From positions 1 through 49,945 of the forward strand of contig CABSMC010000008.1 in NCBI GenBank assembly GCA_902478715.1: a DNA stretch of 49,945 bases, read 5' to 3'. The position numbers were made by a program, and so were the translations under genes. The notes beneath the pieces are model-generated. The model ran no database searches. It worked only from the letters and a program-made list of their open reading frames with translations, and was not told the DNA's origin. This stretch comes from an uncultured Adlercreutzia sp. Lineage in GTDB: Bacteria > Actinomycetota > Coriobacteriia > Coriobacteriales > Eggerthellaceae. Each line of letters begins with the position of its first letter. Within the stretch, counting starts at the first letter, position 1. Positions 49,029-49,945 of the stretch are shown piece by piece.

Positions 49029-49945
49029 ATGACCACTCCCGCAAAACGAACCACTCGCTCCTTCGCGGCTTTCGTTCTCGCCTTGTGCCTGGCTGCGTCT
49101 CTCACCTCCTGCGCCTACAGCGCCTTGGCCGCAACGAACGGCGACGAGGGCACCGAGGCAACAACGAGCGCCACGGAAGAGGCGGATGCCACCGAGACGC
49201 CCACCGCAGCCGCTGAGACGCCCGCCACAGCGGCTGAGGCCCCCACCGCGGCAGCCGAGACCCCCGCCACAGCGGCCGAGATCCCCACCACCGCGACAAT
49301 CATGTACTACGAGAACGTCAGCTACGACGACGGTGACACCGAGCCCGACGAGAATGGCCGGGTGCTGCTAGGCAGCTACGAGCTCACCGACGTGCACGTA
49401 GGGCAGACGCTGAATGCGTGGAATTACGTGGTCGACATCCCCGGACATTTCTTCTGGGACGGCTGGCCGCAAAATCTCACGCTGACCGACAACCCTTCCG
49501 ACAACGTCATCAACCTCTTCTACTTCAAGCTGTGGAACAACGAGTACACGGTGAATTACTACCTCATGGAAAACGCTGACCTGACCGCCGACAACTGGAA
49601 GGACGCACTGGCGCCCGACGACGTGAAGTTCGTCAAGATGGGGTCGGAGACCTTCACCGACCAGCGCTTCGACAAACTCGTCAAGGGCGACGCCTACGAG
49701 TACAAGATTGACGGCACTTACGTGGTGGACACCTACCCGTCCGAGATACGCGTGGGCGTCAACCCCGACGACAACGTCATCAACGTGCTTTACGTGCCCG
49801 ATTCCGCGAATCTGCCCGACGATATTGAAGTGCCCACCGACACAACGCCGCCAAGCGATGCGACCCAGCCGGACGACACGACGCCGCCCGACGACAGCGG
49901 AAACGGCGACAACAGCGCCGACCAGCCCGCCGATGGCTCCGGAGC
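49029..49945 (+). CDS. exported surface protein, 3' end outside window
   Basis: At least 305 residues, open at the window end. Residues 1-35 are a signal peptide containing LTSC, which could be a lipobox. Residues about 38-92 are a Thr/Ala/Glu-Pro low-complexity stalk with internal repeats (TPTAAAETPATAAE twice). Two similar beta-rich modules follow, each ending in DNVIN(L/V)xY (about 153-158 and 253-258), which is MucBP/SHIRT-like. A Pro/Thr/Asp-rich segment begins near 265. An LPxTG anchor may lie beyond the edge. It is probably an adhesin or wall protein. The ribosome binding site GAGGAG lies upstream of the ATG. Confidence 0.8.
   Translation, partial: MTTPAKRTTRSFAAFVLALCLAASLTSCAYSALAATNGDEGTEATTSATEEADATETPTAAAETPATAAEAPTAAAETPATAAEIPTTATIMYYENVSYDDGDTEPDENGRVLLGSYELTDVHVGQTLNAWNYVVDIPGHFFWDGWPQNLTLTDNPSDNVINLFYFKLWNNEYTVNYYLMENADLTADNWKDALAPDDVKFVKMGSETFTDQRFDKLVKGDAYEYKIDGTYVVDTYPSEIRVGVNPDDNVINVLYVPDSANLPDDIEVPTDTTPPSDATQPDDTTPPDDSGNGDNSADQPADGSG

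Overview
The window looks like chromosome of an anaerobic, high-GC actinobacterium of the class Coriobacteriia, most likely the family Eggerthellaceae. That placement is inferred from gene content: Tat-exported molybdopterin and flavin reductases, menaquinone genes including a menE-menC fusion, a GHKL/LytTR pair next to a reductase, indolepyruvate:ferredoxin oxidoreductase with a phenylacetate-CoA ligase, a DUF4860-type pilus operon, and two genes that look leaderless. No rRNA or other decisive marker is present.

Accessory region, 1 to about 13,440: a truncated VapC toxin with a degraded antitoxin frame; small unknown genes and an XRE-type regulator; a NERD nuclease; a RiPP-like operon on the minus strand (TPR-like protein, a 53-residue precursor with seven alternating cysteines, a radical SAM/SPASM maturase); then on the plus strand a membrane TIR protein and a RyR-domain protein that look like a conflict or defence pair, followed by a MarR-like regulator. 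An Abi_2/HEPN gene, a winged-helix fragment and a RhuM-family gene form a 2.9-kb cassette. It is bracketed by tRNA-fMet (13,444-13,521) and a 14-bp near-copy of that tRNA's 3' end at 10,594.

Core region, 13,690-25,015: an EamA transporter whose coding 3' end carries the terminator of the convergent purF; purF (without the usual catalytic Cys); menB and fused menE-menC; an Rpn-type nuclease; and a Tat-exported FAD reductase with a GHKL kinase/LytTR regulator.

25,112-37,203 is a nearly unbroken minus-strand block. It runs from a phenylacetate-CoA ligase through a REC/HD-GYP/GGDEF protein, an HPt protein, a hybrid kinase, a transglutaminase lipoprotein, a GspF-type membrane protein and four small pilin-like proteins to a PilT-type ATPase. 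This suggests a phosphorelay and c-di-GMP enzyme tied to a type IV pilus-like machine. 37,766-43,538 holds an OmpR regulator, a sensor kinase with a CxxCH haem motif, and a DmsAB-like reductase that they probably control. 43,871-46,674 is iorBA, followed by purE, a small charged protein, tRNA-Leu(CAG), a truncated Fic gene, an intergenic 4-copy inverted repeat structure, and the start of an exported surface protein cut by the window end.

The main candidates for something undescribed are the seven-Cys RiPP operon, the TIR/RyR pair, and three kinds of repeat structure: inverted repeats sharing GAGTTGTTAG upstream of both paaK and iorA, the nested 23-bp repeats at 48.7 kb, and the tRNA-anchored cassette.
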